Of a stretch of 64,000 bases of DNA, positions 39,884 to 53,500 are shown piece by piece. Position numbers and translations under genes: made by a program. The stretch covers positions 170,670 through 234,669 of the forward strand of contig PJRA01000524.1 in assembly GCA_016987375.1 (NCBI GenBank), written 5' to 3'. The stretch is from Brachionus koreanus (taxonomy: Eukaryota; Rotifera; Eurotatoria; Ploima; Brachionidae). Within the stretch, counting starts at the first letter, position 1; each line of letters begins with the position of its first letter. The notes under the pieces were generated by a model that did no database searches, had not been told where the DNA came from, and saw nothing but the letters and a program-made list of their open reading frames with translations.

Positions 39884-42800
39884 CTAATTACTTGGTCGTC
39901 CTCGGCCAACAAAATTAATTTTAGTTTTTGTTGCTTCTGGATTTGCATTTTGTGTATTTTGTGTATTTTTTGAGCTTGGTAAAATATTGCCTAGATTATA
40001 TTTGGTTACAAATTTATACATTTCAGATACGTTGAAACAATCAGACTTAATTAATCAAATTTATTTTTTTCAAAAAATAGCCAAATAATCTACTTTACTT
40101 TATAAGACATATCTGAGTCGTCTGAATAGAGTTTTTCGTAGGTCATTTGAAAGACATTTCCATCGAAAAAATTTTTTAATTCAAAATAGCGATTCTTGAA
40201 CGGATTACCAGTTACGTTATTTAGTAAATCGAGCATTTCAATTCCTCTTAGGAAAACACTGGCCAAGTTAGTAGCTCTCAGATTTCTATTTTTATCAAAC
40301 ATTTTCTTCTTGTTTAAGTTCAATTTATCAAAAGTATACAAAAAAGCTCTTATATCAAGCTCATTTAGGAGTTTTTTTTTAACTAGAATTTGTAGAACCA
40401 TGCATGGCATAAACATATCAAAGCTTGTTCTGAAAACTTCTCTTGAACCTTGCTCGTAGGAGCTTCCGATACAGTTGTACCACAAGAGCTTTCGCGTTTT
40501 TCCACCTGAAGTCCATATTGTATCAATGCTTTTCCTTCGAAAAAAAGGCTCTACGTCTATAATGTTCTCTTGAATTTTTTTTCCGTCGGCAGACAAAAAA
40601 ATTTCCCGGACTTGAACCCCTTCGATTCCACTAAATAGTACTCTATAGCAGTTAATTCTTATTTCTTTGTAAATATCGTCTATTTTTGGAAAATCAATGT
40701 TTTCTTTTTCTAATAGTACAGGCAAAAATATTTGTCTCTAAATTTTCAATAATTTTTTAGTTGAACCTTATTTCTGCATTTAATAAAAAATAAAAAAAAA
40801 CAAAAAAAATCAGTCATCTTTTAATAAAATTTTTTAAAAATTCTGATTTTTTTCATTTTAAATAATTCTCGTTTTCACAATGCTTAAAAATATTGAATAA
40901 ATTTACTTCTTTAAATAATCTTAACAAGACTGGTGATATAATACAATTAACATGAAGCTGTTGAAGTTTAAATTCAAAATCATTTTGACCAATATAATCA
41001 GATTCACTCTCGGTGTCCTTAAAAAAAATTCAAATTTTGAACAAAATTATTAAAAATCAAAGGTTGAAAAAAAATTTTCTTCAGTCATTAAATTTTGCAT
41101 TTTTTAGAATGATGGTTAAGTAAGATTTTATCATCTTTGTTATTTTTAAATAAAAATCTAAGTTATATTATTAGTTAAATTAAACAGAATTGAATGTTCT
41201 TCAAAATGATATGTCAAACTCTTTGTTTATTTACTTTAATTATAAAAAATTTTATAGAATAAAGACTAGTTTTGTTTCTTTAGAATAACACTTAGCCTCA
41301 AACAGCTAGAAGAACAAGCGGCAAAAGTAAAAAGGCTGATAGGGATCAAACTTGTTCCTCATTCAGCATATTACCCTGATCTTTCTCTTTCTGATTATAA
41401 ACCTTTTCGCTCAGTGGCCTATTTTCTTAGAGAAGGGTAATTTACTAACCAAGACAAAGATGAAGAAATATGTCGCACGTTTTTTGGCTCCAAAATTCGT
41501 ATATGGTACGAAAGAGGAATAGAACTACTTTCTGATAAACGACCAAAAGAATAAAGATCATAATGCTTTATACTTTGAAGATTGGCTAAATATTGCTTTT
41601 TTCTATTGATTAATAATAAAAACTAAAAAGAAAAGCATAATTTTTAAAAATTAAATATATTTTATTTCAACACCATTGATCTATAGAAGTGTTACTTGAA
41701 TTGAGACTTTTCAAGATTAAGATTTTAACTCTTATGATAGTTTTTTTACTTAAAAAAATTGATTTACTTTGATTGCTGATACATTTTAATATTTTAATTA
41801 TTTTGTAATGATGAATTTAAATAAATGAAAAGTTAACTTGTCTTTTGACAAATGGGCACATGGACTTGTTCATAAAAATAGATAAAACTTTAGAATATTT
41901 TCATACTATGCTATGATTGGAGTTGTTTACATTTGATAATCGTTGACAAATCATTCGAAAGTATTCGTTATTTTTAAGATCACTTTTTGTACGAGCCCAA
42001 GTTTGTTTGTGACAAAGATTTAATGAATTAAACCATTCAATTTTGTTCATTATGTTTTCTTTTAATTTTTTAATCATTTCAATTGAAAAACTAAAAAAAA
42101 AAAAGTAAAAGAAAAAACACTTAAAAAACAAAGCTTCCATTTTTTATGTTAGATTACTCAAAGATATCTATGATGACTCCATCGATGTCAAGTGGTTCTT
42201 TTAGATTCTGAACATAATTAACAATATTTTCAATAGCTATTAAATTGTTGTCCTTTAGAAACAAAAATTACTAATTTATTAATCTCAAATCTATTTTAAT
42301 TATTTACTTCCAATTCAAATTTTGATACATTTTTTAGGTTTTTTTTCAAAGCATTATAATTTGATTGACCCAAATTGAACAATATAGACAAAAGAATCAT
42401 TTTCTGTGGATTCAATTTAAATAGATCGATAACTGTAATAAAATCAAAACTATGAGAAGAAATATCTTTTCTTGCCGATAACTTAAACTTTTCGGCTGAG
42501 TAAAATTTAACTTGAGACAAATTTTCTTGACTAGCCTTGTGCGCATGTATAAGTGTGATTAACTCAAAATCGTTGGTTAACAAGCCATCACATTTATTCT
42601 CTATCAAATAGTGAACTATATCTTTTTTGTGATCATCTAATGTAGCATAGCAAAACATATTTCTCGCATTTAAGTCATTAAATAGTTCCTTTTTAATTTC
42701 GTACATGATACTTTGTTTGGAAAAAATTGGTTCAATCCAGTTACTCATTCGTGGTGAGCCTTCAGAATTGAATATCCGGTAGGCTTTTTTTCTTGTATCT

Positions 42801-43105
42801 ACTTGTTTTCTTTTCCATGTTTCAAGATTTTCCTGGGCTCCATTAAAAAAAATCACAATTTCCAAAGATTGTTGACCACAAGCAGCTTTAAGGTCGGAGT
42901 AGAACAAATTTAAATGTTTCCATTGACCACCAGATTGCCAGTCCGGGTAGCAACCACCAGTTAATCTACTCATACAACTGTCCGAATCGATGACCAAACG
43001 TAATGGATATTGTTGATTTGTTGATATCTTTGAGAATTCCACTAAATCACTGAAATACAATACTCTTTTGTCAAAATATTCTAAGATTAATTCATTTGAC
43101 AACAT
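39884..43105 (-). CDS. FAM120: FAM120 family protein (constitutive coactivator of PPAR-gamma-like)
   Basis: Six minus-strand exons join in frame into about 654 codons: 43105-42308, 42252-42158, 42090-41931, 41017-40907, 40737-40099 and 40045-39884, all GT-AG with matching phases. Exon 1 holds the XPG-like N-terminal fold: PLRLVIDSDSCMSRLTGGCY, PDWQSGGQWKHLN and VIFFNGAQ, matching the human FAM120A blocks LRLLVDADNC..LYGG.Y.DW.SGGQWNH and FVFFNGA. Exon 2 matches its ADYV region. Exon 5 has RVLFSGIEG, LASVFLRGIEMLDLLNNVTG and FFDGNVFQM (human ALFMSGVDMALFANDACG, YFDGKLFQ). The C-terminus ends with a GRGRP box. Human members bind RNA and act in kinase signalling and coactivation. The protein is shorter than human FAM120A-C, lacking most of the linker. 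A mariner relic lies in intron 3. Confidence 0.88.
41150..41640 (+). mobile_element. Mariner element relic in FAM120 intron 3
   Basis: The left part has the subterminal repeat CTTCAAAATGATATGTCAAA; after an internal deletion the C-terminal transposase follows with HSAYYPDLSLSDYKPFRSVA, YFLREG, then WYERGIELL and a degraded W..C...GEYFED-like end. HPPYSPDLAPSDYHLFRSL and FYE.GI..LP.RWQK are the corresponding mariner blocks; the DxD/DxE core ahead of them is lost. It is antisense to the host gene. Confidence 0.78.
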
Positions 43106-43326
43106 TTCAATTGTTTACAATTTATCTAAATTTAAATTAAAAAATTTTTTTTTTCAAATTTAATTTTTTAATTCCCAATTTTTTGGTAATGTATTAATTA
43201 GCAATGTGCAATTTTTATTTGTTATTTGTTATCAGAATTAAGATTAAATATTCTCTATTTTTTTTCAAAAAGATAAATTTTTATTTTGTTGTAATTTTGA
43301 TAGTAATTGTACATCTACTATTCTAG

Positions 43327-43550
43327 CGGATGTTGGAAAGGCGCTCATTTCCTTTTCCAGTACCTTTTTGAACAACGGATTCGACTTGACACAGGATTTA
43401 ATGAATCGAGTTGATCATCTAAAGTCAGTACTGGTCTCCCATTTTTTGATGATTGCTGAGATATTTTGGAGATAGTTTTGACCCTCAGCCATTTTTGAAT
43501 CCTCGATCCTCTCCTTGCATGACTAACACATAAACCTTTCGGATTTTATT
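43327..43550 (-). mobile_element. tRNA-derived SINE, copy 2
   Basis: Same family and orientation as 38640-38907: the shared head (GTTAGTCATGCAAG, GAGAGGATCGAGG, ATTCAAAAATGGCTGAGGGT), the GTTGATCATC-type body and the final AAGGAAATGAGCGCC piece. It is shorter through a deletion in the body and no target duplication is readable, so it is probably older. Confidence 0.75.
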
Positions 43551-43625
43551 TTATTATTTCATATTGTAGAATTTAAAATTAATATAGTTAATTGTTAATT
43601 GAACTAATCAAATATATGATTATAT

Positions 43626-44755
43626 TTGAAATATACAACATGTTGCAAAAGTTTAGAAATTTTTTTATTTGTTAACACAAAGATTGTTTTTATGTATATA
43701 AAAGGCGGTAAAATANNNNNNNNNNNNNNNNNNNNNNNNNNNNNNNNNNNNNNNNNNNNNNNNNNNNNNNNNNNNNNNNNNNNNNNNNNNNNNNNNNNNN
43801 NNNNNNNNNNNNNNNNNNNNNNNNNNNNNNNNNNNNNNNNNNNNNNNNNNNNNNNNNNNNNNNNNNNNNNNNNNNNNNNNNNNNNNNNNNNNNNNNNNNN
43901 NNNNNNNNNNNNNNNNNNNNNNNNNNNNNNNNNNNNNNNNNNNNNNNNNNNNNNNNNNNNNNNNNNNNNNNNNNNNNNNNNNNNNNNNNNNNNNNNNNNN
44001 NNNNNNNNNNNNNNNNNNNNNNNNNNNNNNNNNNNNNNNNNNNNNNNNNNNNNNNNNNNNNNNNNNNNNNNNNNNNNNNNNNNNNNNNNNNNNNNNNNNN
44101 NNNNNNNNNNNNNNNNNNNNNNNNNNNNNNNNNNNNNNNNNNNNNNNNNNNNNNNNNNNNNNNNNNNNNNNNNNNNNNNNNNNNNNNNNNNNNNNNNNNN
44201 NNNNNNNNNNNNNNNNNNNNNNNNNNNNNNNNNNNNNNNNNNNNNNNNNNNNNNNNNNNNNNNNNNNNNNNNNNNNNNNNNNNNNNNNNNNNNNNNNNNN
44301 NNNNNNNNNNNNNNNNNNNNNNNNNNNNNNNNNNNNNNNNNNNNNNNNNNNNNNNNNNNNNNNNNNNNNNNNNNNNNNNNNNNNNNNNNNNNNNNNNNNN
44401 NNNNNNNNNNNNNNNNNNNNNNNNNNNNNNNNNNNNNNNNNNNNNNNNNNNNNNNNNNNNNNNNNNNNNNNNNNNNNNNNNNNNNNNNNNNNNNNNNNNN
44501 NNNNNNNTGTAGGATCTTTTCTAATCTCTCTAAAAATGTAATTTTCATCCCTAAAAGTTAGCTTTCGAAGTCTACCAGAACGGCTTCGATCAGAGTCAGA
44601 ACCAGTCTCTTCATTTCGTTTTTTAGTTGAAGAGACACATTTTGGAAATACATCTAACAACTTGACTATTTTGTTTTGCTTTATATTTCCACTTTTTAGC
44701 AGACCCACGATCTGCCATTTTTGTGCGCTAGACACATTTTTTTTACCCATTTTTT
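43626..44755 (-). mobile_element. Tc1-like transposon, core lost in an assembly gap
   Basis: The minus strand starts with a Tc1 transposase at the ATG at 44750: VSSAQKWQIVGLLKSGN, then KRNEETGSDSDRSRSGRLRK and RDENYIFREIRKDPT, the paired helix-turn-helix head of the family (GRPRK and ..D.YI.R..R..P are standard). The remaining codons fall in 792 N bases (43716-44507), so intactness cannot be judged. After the gap the sequence is non-coding, and a possible end reads CATGTTGCAAAAGTTTAGAA near 43639. The matching far inverted repeat was not found. Confidence 0.75.
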
Positions 44756-46100
44756 GCCAAATTAAAGATTAAAACTATTCGTTCACGGCAGCTAATGATT
44801 GTTCAAATAGGAATGGCCAATTTTTTTTTAATTAAAAAAAAATCATGTTCCTCTAATCAAAGGTCTATGAAATTTTATACAAATGTTATCTAGCTTCTTA
44901 AGTAAAAAAATAAAAATTCAATTTTATTTATAAAATTTATTTAAATTCTAGAATTATTTGAGTATATTTGAAACAGCAAATTGAAATATTTTGAAAGTTA
45001 AAATCTAATTTTTTAGTGCCAAAATATTATTTACCAATTTTGGATATTTTCCTTGTTCAACTCCTGACTATTAAAAGAACTATGTATTTAAAAAAAAAAT
45101 GCATTCCGAGAGGTGTCTGCTTAGAAAATTAAGAACCAAAAGGTCTGCACAGTCAGCTAAACTATCAACCCAGGCAAAACCGTTCCTACAATTTAATTTT
45201 TTTTATTCATTTAATCATTTAATTCAATTAAAATAAAAATTTAAAGTAATTCAAAGACATAGTATTGTAATCAACTAGATTATTAGCTAATTTGAATATT
45301 GATTTTTTTTTCGAATAAGGCCTATGAAAGTGTCTGGGACCTTTACACAAGGAAATTTAATTCTATATTGTAAGATGGCCTAACCGGGTGACCTATTTTT
45401 TCTATTTTTTGTCTATCGACTCAGTTTTGTTTGAAAATTCTAAATTTATTAACTGAATTAGACCGAATTTTCCGACTCTCACCCTCTTAGCAAAAGGGGT
45501 TTATGAAGTTAGAGTTAACTCAGAATGGACTTAAAAAAATACTTTAATTTAATTTTTGTTTTGTATTGATAGCTTAGGCAGAGGGCTTTCAATATTATGC
45601 TTATCTGAGCTTTTTGCTATCTTGGTTTCGTGTGAAAATTTATTTTAGTGCATTAACCAATTTAGACAATTAGGTAATTTGGTAATTTTTCGGATCTTTT
45701 ACAAAAATATAAATTTTAACCACATTGATGAGCTCCTATAAAAAAAGTAATGTTATTTTCGGAATCCTCGATATTTTTTTGACCTATAATGCTGTTTTTA
45801 AGACAAAATTTTTATTTTTATTTTGCCGTAAAATTCAATCAAAAAAATTCACTCCATTCACACATTAAATAATTGCCCCATCTTAATACATATAATTTTA
45901 TAGAAAATTTTAGATGGATTTTAAATAAATGCATTAATGATCAATTCAAAAGTTATGATAAAAAAACACTGAATTTTGACATGTTTTATTATTTTATGCT
46001 AAAAAAAATCTAAAAGGAAAAGCACTAAGATATTCTCAGAGAAAAGGAAAATATTTGATTTTTTTATGATTTATTTTTTTTATCTCATATAGTAGTTTAA
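44756..46100. other. Gene-poor stretch, first part
   Basis: AT-rich with some mixed-composition pieces at 45100-45190 and 45330-45540 that may be old repeats. A piece at 45941-45990 recurs near 60761-60815. No frame. Confidence 0.35.
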
Positions 46101-49100
46101 TGTTAAGTTTGTATGTGTGGCATAATAAACTAGAATAGAGCTCTCTCTAACAAGAACGCAACGCTTCAATGTTTTCTTGATTTAAACAGTTATTATTTTT
46201 TCCAAACATAACTTTATTTCATTTTACAATTTATTTTTTTCTTAAATTTAATTAATCGTAGATCAATTGAATCGTATAATCAAGCATAAATATATCAATA
46301 TTTTCAAATAATTTAAATGCTTTGTTTAACTTTTTTAAATGCTTTAAGTAATGAAAATTTTAATTTTTTTAGCAGCCTGTTTTGGTAAGCTATGTAATTA
46401 ATTTCATTGTCAACACATTCAGAAAAAATGTATTTCCTATAATTAAAGTCTTCATAATCACAAATAAATTAATTTTTAAAAATCACGAATTTGAAAATTT
46501 AGATATAAAAAAAATATTGCTTTTATATTAATATTGTTTACTTTTTTTAAAATAAAACAATACTTTAGTCTTGAATCAATAAAAATTATTTACTTCAAAT
46601 ATAAAACTTAAAATAGATAATCCAGATTCCAGTCGTTAGTTAATTTAATTTAGCTAAATTTATTTATAAATATTGTATTTGATTAGTAGAAAAATTACTC
46701 TCTTGATACTTAATAAGATTTGATAAAAAACATTGCTTAAAAAAATAATTTATACTTCATGATACTACTGTATCGAATCCCTTAAAAAAATATTATTCCT
46801 TTGCCGCAAATTAAAGATTTTGATAGAAACAAGAATGAAAAAAATTAAACTAATTCATAGAAAAATATTTTTATTATCTTTATTTTCATGATGCAAATAA
46901 GAAAATTACTAATTAGAAATAGTTTGGTTATTAGCAATCGAGACAAAGTTAAGAACCTTAAATAATACTTTTGTATACCGCTCGATGTTTATGAGCATTA
47001 AATGCGATAAAGTTTTAAAACGCTTCAATTTACAAATATGCTGTGATGGCTTCGAAGATGAACTCAATCGACTTCCTTTCTACTTTTAAAGACTAGAATA
47101 GTTAATTATCAATATAAACAAATTAAAAATTAAAATTTAGTTTCTTTATTTTAAAAAAAAAAAAATAAATTTAATAAATTATTTGATCATTATCATTGTT
47201 TTGTATTAATACTAAATTATCAATAATACTAGCGCAAGTTTTAATTTCAGAAGTGAAAATTAAATAGTTGCTCATTTTTATTAATTAATTAACAAAACAG
47301 ATAAAAAATATTTGTAATTATGTGGAATTTCAAGATAAAAATATTAAGATAAAAGAATCTGTCTATGATTTATTTAGACTAATTTTTTATTAAGTCTAGA
47401 TTATCATTTCATGTTTATAAATTTTGGTAATTTGGTTCTCGGGCCATCTGCAAGAAGAATTAAATTTCAAATTTTAGGAATAAAAATACGGATGTTTATG
47501 CAAACTAATCACAAACATAAATTTAAATCCAGCTAGGTTAAAAAATAATAATAGACCTTGCTCAATGAATTTTAGGAGTCTAAGCGAAACATTCTAAAAG
47601 CTTAGATTTGTTTCAGATAATTATTTTTAAAAATAAAACACATATTTTTTCTAATCACGTAAACAAATTTTCTTTTGGCTATAAACAGCCTCATAGAAAC
47701 AACAAAGCTATATTTTATTTATTAATCTATTGATTTATTTATCTATCATTAGTAAATGAGTGAAATCTAGGCTTTTGGATTTTTGAGCCAACATTCAATT
47801 GATTAAATGTTTTAAATTTTAATTTAATTAAGAAAATAAAAAAAAAAATAAATAACAATCAAGATGTTTTAATTTAAAATAGAGCTCGTGTCAATCACCG
47901 AGCCACGATGCTTTCATTCAACAAACAGCTTATCGAACAATTGAGATAAAAAATCTGCTAAAAAATAATTGCACATTGGATCCATTTAAACAAAAGCAAT
48001 TAAATATATTGGCTGCCAATACCGTAGAAGATAAACGACTATCGAATTTTTGGATCAAATTGTCTGTTATAAATCAAGCTTTGCTACTTTAGAATCAATC
48101 ACGCATTACAGTTTAGTTAACCTCAATATTTCGAAGTGATTAATTGAGTTTTTCGGACTGGTAGCAGCAAAATATCCAATAGTCTAGCCGAGTGTTCCAG
48201 TTTTATCTTTTTATTTAGAAAATAAAAATCCAATTTATTTTCTAAGCTCACATAAGACTCGATGGTTAAACCTGAGTTGTTTATATAATTTGAATCTTTA
48301 ATTAGGAAATACTTGAAATACAAGCTTCTTGCTTGCTCCCCAGAGAGTTCAAGTCAAAAAGAAACTAATTGAAACTACTCTCTATTTTCAATTAACCAAG
48401 AATTATGAGTATATTAATTAATAAATTAAACTTTTCTTTATCCTTTTTTGTGGCGGGGTTTCTATATCTCTAGCAATATTTTGCTATTACATGATTTCAC
48501 CATGTTCAACTTCCATTTATTTTTATTTAGCATGCAAATGAATATATTATGCAAAGAATAGAGAAATTAATTCGATGAAAATAAATTTTAGAAAATGTGG
48601 AATTGTGAGTTAGGTAGCAAATCATAGAAATCCGCTGGCTATTTGATAAAAGAAGATAACTAGAGCAACTGATTCGGCATGCTGTCTTGATAAATATCAG
48701 ACCAGACAAAGTTAACTCGGCTTCTCAAGACCTTAGATTAACAAGTGAAATATTTATCTTTTAAATCATACTCATTTTAAATACCAAGATTTTCATAAAA
48801 TAAAAATTTGCATTTAAAGCTTTTTTCTTTTTTTGTTTTGTTTGAAGGAACTTAGAGCTTAATTGAGCATAAGATTGAATTATACGTTAAGTTTCAGTAT
48901 TATTTATTTATATCAAAGATTTGCTTTTTTTTTTTTAAATTTCTTAGTGTTAAAAGAATACCAAGTTCTAAATTATTCCTATTAAATTACTTGTAAATTT
49001 TTTCTTTTTGAATTTTTTTAAAATTAATTAACAATAATAATAATAATAATATGTATGAACTAAAACACTGTTCTTTGAGGGGGCAGTTATCGTTATTTGT

Positions 49101-50564
49101 TAGGAAGGTTTCGCGTTGCTTTGCCTCTGTGCGTTGTATCGAAATGATGTCTTCGTGATCCCTAATAGCACCTGCTGGTCCATTGCATGTGATTGCTCAG
49201 CATTTCTTCACGGGTTTTTGCCATACTAAATTTGTTGGTAATTTTGATAAATTCAATTAGGTCTCCTCGTTCTCTTCTTTCTTTTTAATTGAAGAAAAAA
49301 ATTTCAATATTTATACACTATCAAATTATTAGAAAAAAAATAAAATAAATTTTTAATAAATTTTGTCAACTAGTAGTTTATTTGCAATAATGATTATTGT
49401 TTTAATATTCTTGGCTTCTAGCAAAAAAAAATAAAATTGGTCACATGACTAATTTAATTCAAATAATCTTATGTTACAAGTGAGCACGTATCGTTTGCGA
49501 AAAATTTTGCATTTTCGAATTAGATGAAAAATAACTAGAAAAATTTGCTTTGCTTTTTTTCTTAGGCTTTGTTATCTAATATTGACATGTTGAATTCAGT
49601 TATTACTCAAGAGCGAATAATTATTTATAATTTTTAGAAAAAAAATTTTTTTTTAAATGACATGGCAAAGGTGCACAGTATAATGCTTAACGCGTTCAAT
49701 TAATGAGACCCAACAACTTTGCTATTTTTAAAAAACCACTTAATCCTGCTGCCATTTAGGCTTATATTGATATTATATAATAATTAACTGTTAAGTCAAT
49801 TAGATAAACAAATAATGCTTTTATTATGGAATCGGAAAAATATTTTGTACGAGCAACTTTGGGCTAGCATTAGACACTCAGGCCAAATTAACTGCTTGGC
49901 TTAGCTGATTTATTCATTGCTAAAATATTTCTGAATAGTTTATTCGTTGTAATAAATATCTTGGTTTAACACAATTAGAAAATTATTTTTCTTAAAAGCA
50001 TAGATAGAATAAAAAAAGATGCCTGCAAATAACAAATAGATAATAATGATAAATTATTTAATCGGCTTGTATATAGATAAACCCTAGTTTAGGTAAACGG
50101 ACACAAATTGAAGATAAGCCTTTCATTGAATAAATTAACTCGGAACATCAATTACTAGGTCTGTTAACTAGTTTTGATTTTGCAAGCAAGCATCTCTCTT
50201 TAAGTCTATAGAACTCTTTAATTTTTTTCTTTCTTTTTTTTTTCTATTTTTTTATTGTTCAATTTAAATCAATCTCAATTAGGCAAAGCGTCCAGACCAG
50301 GGCTACCTCTAGGTAATAAAAATCAACTAATCACTACCAGATGATTAAAAATATCAATAAAAACTAAGCCATTTAAATATAAATAATTGAATTCTTGGAG
50401 CAATTGCTTTTAAGAAATTGATATATGAGCCTTTTATTCAGCACCTAATTAGCTTAGAATAAAATTTAGTAAAAAATTTTTTATTTTAGATAATATATAT
50501 ATATATATAAATTAAGCCGAGCTATTTTGTTTAAAGATATGAATTAAGATTTGTTAGCTATGGT
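46101..50564. other. Gene-poor stretch upstream of the MTCL gene
   Basis: About 4.5 kb without a supported frame. It has fewer homopolymer runs than other spacers and short GC-richer islands (47880-48100, 49075-49225). Microsatellites lie at 49032-49050 (AAT repeats) and 50497-50511 (AT repeats). It could hold untranslated 5' exons or enhancers of the MTCL gene, or a non-coding RNA; none can be shown. Confidence 0.4.
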
Positions 50565-53500
50565 ATGATGTCTTTTAATAGTAATATACGAAGCAAGATA
50601 AACGCGTTGAACAGCAATGCAAAAGCGAGTAGTGTGTCGAACAAGCCCAATATCAAAGTATCAAATTCAATTAGTGAAAAAATAAAAAGATTGTCCTCTT
50701 CGAACGAACCAATACCAGTTATAAGCAATGTAAAAAAAACCTTCGGCGAAGAGAAACAATTAAAAGATGTCAAAAATCAATCTTCTAGTATTAAAACTAG
50801 CAATGATTTAATAAATGAAGCAGAAAAGAGTGCGCCCGAAGCAACCGAGCCGATTGCTTTGGTCAAGAACGATTCAAACAAGGACGAGTCTACATGCGAG
50901 AACAATGTTCAAAATACAAATGAGGATTTAAATGGTAAATTTATTTTGTTGAAATACTTTTTTTTTCGGTTGAATTTATATCAGTCAGATTTATTTAGAA
51001 AAAAAAATTATTCTAAGTTTTTATCAAAGTTATTTTCAAGCAAATTTAATTTAGAATAAATAGTGAATGATTTAGATTTAACAATAATTATTTTTATGTG
51101 TAAATACAACTATTGTTGGTTTTTGTGCGAATTCAAAAGGTGTTTTTTTAGGCTTCATAAAATAAAATTAAAAATAAAAATTAATTTTCAGCTTGGAACA
51201 TAAGAACAGTCAGAATATTTGGTTTCAAAATTAACTTATCTTGACTATTATTCAACAGAACAAAAACTAATCATAATTTAGATTTTTTTAATTTGTCCTA
51301 AATGACAGTTTAAGATTATGTCATCTAATTTAATTTCAAGTTATTTCAAGTTGTGTTGAATTTTCTTCTTTAACTAAAATGATTAAGTCAAATTATTTCA
51401 TGATTAATTGTTTTTTTTTTTAGGATAGACATTTTCAATATAATTTCTAATATGATAATTTTTTTTCAACAACAAGATTATAATCTACATAATAATTGTG
51501 CATAGATTTAATTGAACACTTTTTACATAAGAAAAAAAATCTATCTAATTTGATAACTGTTTAGTTGATAATTGAATAATTTTGTGCTCTTTAAAAAAAA
51601 TATGATCTAGTTTAATATTTATTTATTAAAAATATAAATTAAGGCGAGGTCCCCGGGTTTGTCCGAATGGCTTACGCCTTCGTTTAAACCCAATTGTTAC
51701 GTAAAGATTGAGTACAAAATTATAAATATGTAGAAGAAAGAAAAAAGTTAAAATTTAATTTATGTACAATTTGTGGGTCTGGCGAATTTATCTTAAGGTG
51801 ATTCAAAATTTATGGTTTGGTTTGCTTGTTATGTCAACATATACATGTGAATCTGCTTTGCTATCAAATCTTGTTTGGATTTGTTTAACAAATAAGCTGT
51901 TTGATCTATCTTCGATTGTTTCTAGTTTTAGGACTTTATGTATTGATTTAATTTAGGTTTTGATTGGAAAATATTTAATTATTTTTAACAATTTGTTTTG
52001 AATTTTTTGGAGGGATGTTTTTATTCTTGATATTCCGACACTTATAATGGTAAAGCAGTAACCGAATAGCGATCTTATCAATGATTTGTATAGCGTTAAG
52101 TTCAACTTGATTGAGTTTGATCATTTAAAGCTTTTTATTCTTCTAATAAGGTTAGTTTGTGGAACCAGATTTTTTTCCCAGATGTTCTAAATGCGGTTTA
52201 AACGATAGTTTTTGGTCAAGCTTGGCACCGATGAATTAGTTTAAATCTAGTTTTGATCTAGTTTAAAATATATATGAAATATATCAGAAAAAATTTTTGT
52301 TTTGTTGTGTCACTTGTCTAAATGTTTCTTATTTATCTAACTGGCCATTTTTAATTTTCTTTTCGAGATTTCTTTTAGTATTTACTTTTTGCACATGGTA
52401 ATAAGATCAGATGTGATTATTTATTGAAATTAATTAAAAATTATTCTTTATATAAAATGGTTTGAAATTTTACTGCATCTACTTAACTTCTATTTTTATT
52501 TTAGCATCTACATAACTGTAATTCTATAACTTAAAGTCATATTATATGTTAAAATAAACAAAATTTAGTCCTCTTCAAAATGATATGTCTAACTCTATGT
52601 TTATTTAATTCTATAAAAATTTAAAAAATGAAATCCTGCATGAAAAATTATTCAAGTTCCACCTCAAAATTAATATTGGTCATAAAACTGCATTCGATTT
52701 TTTGTCTCATTTATCAAGAAAAAGAAAAATTTTGTATTTTATTTTAAGTTCATTACAATTTTTCACATAATAATTTGACCACTTTTTGTGTTTGTTCACT
52801 GTGTAAGAATCATATTTCTGTGTTATTTAAGGTTCATGTTTTTATGCTTTGTTAATACCAGAGTTGTTCAAAAGTCATAAAGTCAAAGTCAAGTCAGCTC
52901 ATTTGACTGGACTTTTTAAAAGTCTTTAAAAAGACTTTTTTTTTTGAATTTTCCACAAGATAAAATTTTAATAAAGAGAAAAAGAATTCTTTAGATTTAT
53001 CGAATAATTTAATCTAATTAATTTTGACATTTAATTTTTAAAATTAAAATTTTAACTTAATTAAAAATGTAATTAATACTGACTTTTTTTTGGAAAAAAA
53101 ATTTTAAGTCAAGTCAAATGACTTTGAATTTTAACAACAATAAAAGCAACATTCTTTTTAAAATTAATTTTTATAATCTTTTATTAAAAACTAAATGCTC
53201 ATAGTAGATAAAATTAAAATTAATTGAAATTTTTAAATTAAAACTGATTATTTTCTTTAACAAGATCTTGAGCTGATAAAAAAAAAATTAGCTGAATACG
53301 AATACATTAACAAACAGCTACGGATTGAGAATAATACTTTGCATGACGAATTGCAGGAGATCAGAAATGAAATGGACGAGCTGCAGGACCAGTTTCGTTT
53401 GGACGATGCGGACGAGTTTCGGCAATTGCAAGCTGAGCTAGAAATAGCGGCAAAAAATTGTCGAATCTTGCAATTCAAATTGAGGAAATTGGAGAAACGA

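Noticed and set aside
43604..44561. Three long open frames on both strands covering 43.6-44.6 kb
   Set aside because: They are open only because they read through 792 N bases. Only the Tc1 head from 44750 to the gap is supported by real sequence.
48123..48323. 66-codon minus-strand frame with a coding look
   Set aside because: No start context, splice sites, domain or composition shift supports it.
51762..51956. 64-codon plus-strand frame
   Set aside because: It is the antisense shadow of the minus-strand LINE C-terminal block that reads LKIIKYFPIKT.
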